Source: Deltaproteobacteria bacterium (GTDB lineage: Bacteria > Myxococcota_A > UBA796). From it: a DNA stretch of 9,344 nucleotides. The notes beneath the pieces were generated by a model. The model was not told where the DNA came from and made no database searches. It saw only the letters and a list, made by a program, of their open reading frames with translations. Where the stretch lies: positions 1 through 9,344 of the forward strand of contig PALY01000138.1 in NCBI GenBank assembly GCA_002707085.1. Direction: 5' to 3'. Position numbers and translations under genes: made by a program. Shown here piece by piece: positions 6,627 to 9,344 of the stretch (position 1 is its first letter; every line of letters begins with the position of its first letter).

Positions 6627-8679
6627 GTGCTGGCTCCTTTCGCTTGGGATCGCGCAATGCCAACAATCCCTGGACAAGCGCGAGGAACAGCGCAAGCCAT
6701 AGCGCCCACCGATACAAAGGCACACGAACCATGAACCGTTCAGGGTCAATCTCTGCGGCCGTTTCCGCCAATGAAGCGCCCCGTCGAACATCTGACTCGA
6801 CTGGATCGACGTTTACAGCAACCTGAGCCAGCGGAGGCATACCCGGAATCACTACCCGATGCGCCCCCGCTTCCAATGGACGAAACCGGACCAAGCCCCG
6901 TTCAACTTCCGCTGGAATTGGACCGCTTGGACCCACCACGGAAATCTCTGCCAGAGACCCCGTGACAGGAACTTCCACGACCTGGCCGACAAGACCATTC
7001 TGCATCGCACCCGCGTCAAAACCGGCAATACCCAAGACCCGTACCATTGACTGAATCATCGGCATGAAGGATGACTGCAACGGTAGATTTCCCCAATCCG
7101 CATCAAAAGTACCCGTAAACAAGAGGACTCGCCCATCCCCTACCTTGCGCTCAATCAAAAGGGGTATTCCTCCTTCTAAACGCAGGAGGGTACGAACATC
7201 GGAAGTCTCTTCGTACGGCGCCACAGTAAAAATCTGATTCCAACGAATCCGACTAAATTCACCATGCCCGCCTCGGGCGAATGGTGCGAAAAGTGGTTCA
7301 TTGACATCGGGAAGTTCCGTGGGGATTCCAGACTCTGCTGGTCCCACCAAAACGCGTGGCCTGCGAAGGGGTGTGGGCAGCAAGGAGGCCAATACGCCGT
7401 TGGTTCGATCCGCCGAAACATTGTCGCCCAAACTGATCACCAAGCTTCCTCCCTGATTAACGAACTCCACCAAACGGTTGGCCCACAAGCCAGGGTCAGC
7501 CACATTGGCCAAGAAAACCACCCTGTGTGTACTGGAGTCCAATGAGTCCAGTCCATCAGGAGATGTAATTTCAGGTAAAACGCTGCCCTCTAATGCCGCG
7601 CTGCGGCCCCATGGAGCCAACGCTCTTTCCAGGTAGTACACCTCAGAAGCCACAGGCGTCAGACCCGGGTCTCCGTCCACGACCAAAACGCGACTGGCAC
7701 CCACCGTCGGCAAATGGAAACTACCCAGGTCATCACTTGCCAGACTGCCATCTTGAATTTGAACGGTGCCAATACCACCCTGCGCTACGCGAGGAACAGT
7801 GAACTTCTTTTCAACCGTCTCATCTGCAGCCGCATCAATAAAAGCTGTAATCTCCGTTCCATCCGGCAAACGAACGGTGGCAGGAACCTCTACGGCTTTA
7901 TCACCGTAATTGGCGATTCGTACTGTGACGGTTCCACCTTCCGGGCCACTGCCATATCGAGCCTCTGTTACCGCTACATTTTGAGGGCTTTGCGCATGAA
8001 TGGGTCTGGGTACCAATGCGCCTTCCTGCTTGGTCAGCAATGCAATCTCTGGCAGAGCGGACTCCACCACCCCCGGACCCGCTTCATCTGTGAACACCAG
8101 CACTTCGCCACCTGCACCCGCAAGAAGCTGACGGGCATGCCGGATCCCTCCGCCCAAGTCCGTACCATATGGGGTTTGCTCTATGTCCTGAATCATTGCA
8201 ATCACAGATGCATGATCCGATGAAAGACTCGGCGTGAGTCGTTCAGCCGTCCCGCCGACCCGGACCACGCCCACCAAAGTTCCAGAAGGCAGACCCTTCA
8301 CCACATCAATCGCAGCCTCACGCGCCCGAGCCAACAGGGTTCCTGAATCCGTCTCGCGTAAGTCCATCGACAAACTGTCATCAAGGACAAGAACAACCGC
8401 ACCGGTACCGCCAAACTCTGGCGTCGCACCCGGCCATTGCAAATGTGGACGCGCCACTGCAAGAACCATGGCCACAACAGCCAACATTCGCAAAGACAAC
8501 AGCGTTCGGTCTTCGATCCGGCGTCGACGACGAAGGCGTCGCGGCAGGCGGCGAAGGAGCATCATGGCACCGAATGGCCGACGGTCCTTAGGCGTGCGTC
8601 GAATCAAATGCGCCACCATGGGGCCTGCCATCAGCAAACCCAATGCAAGCGCCAGCGGTGTACCCCACATCAACTCCAC
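6616..8679 (-). CDS. BatA-like membrane protein with vWA domain
   Basis: Inner-membrane protein of the BatA / aerotolerance-regulator N-terminal family fused to a vWA domain, 687 aa from the GTG at 8679. GGAG (8690-8687) lies 7 bases before that GTG; an ATG three codons later would have a poorly placed site. Layout: transmembrane helix about 8-25; basic cytoplasmic loop with RRLPRRLRRRRR (43-54); helix about 60-78; vWA domain about 93-225 with a full metal site (D100-D-S102-L-S104, T173, D198); Ig-like region about 235-325; Rossmann/amidotransferase-like domain about 328-440 (VLVVDGDPG, VVFLANV, LVEFVNQGGSLVIS); a region with GRVLLFTGTFDADWGNLP (516-533); C-terminal helix about 655-675 and a basic tail. 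No cysteine is present, so no amidotransferase activity is expected. It overlaps the DUF58 gene by 10 bases. In better-known Bat/MoxR systems such proteins act with an AAA+ MoxR ATPase in stress tolerance or envelope complex assembly; its client here is unknown. Confidence 0.9.
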   Translation of the reverse strand: MELMWGTPLALALGLLMAGPMVAHLIRRTPKDRRPFGAMMLLRRLPRRLRRRRRIEDRTLLSLRMLAVVAMVLAVARPHLQWPGATPEFGGTGAVVLVLDDSLSMDLRETDSGTLLARAREAAIDVVKGLPSGTLVGVVRVGGTAERLTPSLSSDHASVIAMIQDIEQTPYGTDLGGGIRHARQLLAGAGGEVLVFTDEAGPGVVESALPEIALLTKQEGALVPRPIHAQSPQNVAVTEARYGSGPEGGTVTVRIANYGDKAVEVPATVRLPDGTEITAFIDAAADETVEKKFTVPRVAQGGIGTVQIQDGSLASDDLGSFHLPTVGASRVLVVDGDPGLTPVASEVYYLERALAPWGRSAALEGSVLPEITSPDGLDSLDSSTHRVVFLANVADPGLWANRLVEFVNQGGSLVISLGDNVSADRTNGVLASLLPTPLRRPRVLVGPAESGIPTELPDVNEPLFAPFARGGHGEFSRIRWNQIFTVAPYEETSDVRTLLRLEGGIPLLIERKVGDGRVLLFTGTFDADWGNLPLQSSFMPMIQSMVRVLGIAGFDAGAMQNGLVGQVVEVPVTGSLAEISVVGPSGPIPAEVERGLVRFRPLEAGAHRVVIPGMPPLAQVAVNVDPVESDVRRGASLAETAAEIDPERFMVRVPLYRWALWLALFLALVQGLLALRDPKRKEPAHAK
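6634..6640 (-). promoter_or_regulatory. Strong ribosome binding site of the DUF4159 gene
   Basis: AAAGGAG on the minus strand, 7 bases upstream of the ATG at 6626 and inside the 3' end of the BatA-like gene. It fixes the start at the twin-arginine signal peptide and rules out the 55-residue longer frame, whose extra residues are basic and Cys-rich and look non-coding. Confidence 0.8.
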
Positions 8680-9344
8680 GGTTGGTCTCCGACCATGGCA
8701 CCCAAAACCTCATGCAAACTTGCATCCCAAGGCACAAGATGGTGACGGCCATGGTGACGGCCCAACCATTGCTTGACTTCCACCACGTAGTCATCAACGA
8801 TTTCCGCCAACGCAACCCTCGCGGCCGCTGGATCGATGGGCAAATCGCCTCCACCTTCTGGAGAAAACAACTGTGCGGGATCGGCCAAACGCAGGGACCA
8901 TTCAGCAGGATCATGCAGATGCGCAACCCGTAGATCGATGCCTCTACGAACCATTGCTCCCACTTGTGGCCCCCACTCATTGGGTTCCTCCATCAAGTCA
9001 CTGAGCAAGATCACGACACTTCGCCGAGCCAATCGGCCACCAATGGACTCAAACGCCTGGGCAAGATGGGCCTCGCCTGCAGGGCGAACCTCTGCAAGAG
9101 AACGAATAATCCGCGGCAATGAACCTGAACGCGGAGGGATGGATCGGTGCGTCACCCCTTCGCCACCAAGAATCTCTAAGCCAACTGGATCACCATGATG
9201 GGACAAGAAGACTGCCAGCGTCGCCGTCATCACAATGGCTGTACCAAATTTGGAATCTTCCAGTTCAGGGACTTCCCCCGCACCGGTTCCAAGATCACCA
9301 CTGCAATCCAAGACAAGCGTTACGCTCACCTCTGTTTCGTCTTC
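8670..9344 (-). CDS. DUF58 family protein (vWA-like), 5' partial
   Basis: C-terminal 224 residues of a DUF58 protein; the frame is open to the window edge, so the start lies outside. The GTG at 9329 is only an internal Val in the strand before the metal-site loop. DUF58 proteins carry a degenerate vWA fold and are usually encoded directly after a MoxR AAA+ ATPase. In visible numbering: EDETEVSVTLVLDCSGD (1-17), an HHGDPVGLEIL segment, a helix with PRIIRSLAEVRPAG, VVILLSDLMEE (110-118), and a C-terminal part (RRGIDLRVAHLHDPAEW, then LPIDPAAAR and VPWDASLHEVLGAM) matching the usual DUF58 ending. The metal site is impaired: the loop reads D13-C-S15-G-D17, so the last Ser is Asp, and GEAHL (90-94) replaces the usual GGTDL, losing the Thr. 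D116 remains. The gene overlaps the BatA-like gene by 10 bases, so the two are probably translationally coupled. The family call is firm; the specific role is unknown. Confidence 0.88.
   Translation of the reverse strand, partial: EDETEVSVTLVLDCSGDLGTGAGEVPELEDSKFGTAIVMTATLAVFLSHHGDPVGLEILGGEGVTHRSIPPRSGSLPRIIRSLAEVRPAGEAHLAQAFESIGGRLARRSVVILLSDLMEEPNEWGPQVGAMVRRGIDLRVAHLHDPAEWSLRLADPAQLFSPEGGGDLPIDPAAARVALAEIVDDYVVEVKQWLGRHHGRHHLVPWDASLHEVLGAMVGDQPWS

Noticed and set aside
6627..6791. 55-residue N-terminal extension of the DUF4159 frame
   Set aside because: It lies wholly inside the BatA-like gene, its residues look random (several Cys and Trp), and AAAGGAG plus the twin-arginine signal place the start at 6626.
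8234..8776. Plus-strand frame of 180 aa with an Arg-rich stretch
   Set aside because: It is antisense to the BatA-like gene; the RRRRRRGRRRR run is only the complement of that gene's own basic loop codons.
9327..9329. GTG at 9329 as start of the DUF58 protein
   Set aside because: It falls in the strand just before the metal-site loop; the five upstream codons (EDETE) continue the DUF58 pattern to the window edge.

Overview
The window is gene-dense bacterial chromosome of moderate GC, with no gap over 20 bases between neighbouring genes. No RNA gene, insertion sequence, CRISPR array or phage gene was seen. Both ends cut through genes. The organism cannot be named from this window. The EF-G paralogue, the MoxR/Bat-type vWA cluster with a Tat-exported DUF4159 protein, and the secreted accessory proteins best fit a deltaproteobacterial lineage (Myxococcota or Bradymonadota type). 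Planctomycetota is the main alternative.

Left part (1-1649, + strand): the 3' four-fifths of an elongation factor G-like GTPase, entered at its NKMD guanine-recognition motif. Its domain IV is divergent: the GGRGQ-type motif and the His equivalent to E. coli EF-G His583 are not found. It is therefore more likely an EF-G paralogue than the housekeeping copy. It converges with the next gene, leaving 14 bases between the stop codons.

Right part (1664-9344, - strand, read right to left): one tightly packed seven-gene operon. The order is DUF58 protein (5' end outside the window), BatA-like membrane vWA protein, Tat-exported DUF4159 protein, second membrane vWA protein with a glutamine-amidotransferase-like domain, lipoprotein, secreted protein with two PEGA-like domains, and a cysteine-rich secreted protein. 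Junctions overlap by 10, 11, 4, 4 and 4 bases, and one leaves 19 bases, so translational coupling is expected. A weak hairpin plus T-run sits at the operon's 3' end.

The first four genes match the conserved part of MoxR-associated vWA (Bat-like) clusters, in which an AAA+ ATPase is usually encoded just upstream of DUF58; here that would lie beyond position 9344. The last three genes are small exported proteins of unknown function and are the least described part. Inference: the whole forms an envelope-associated assembly. It would have two vWA proteins anchored in the inner membrane, one Tat-exported soluble partner, and an extracytoplasmic or outer-membrane set of lipoprotein, PEGA-like and disulfide-rich proteins.
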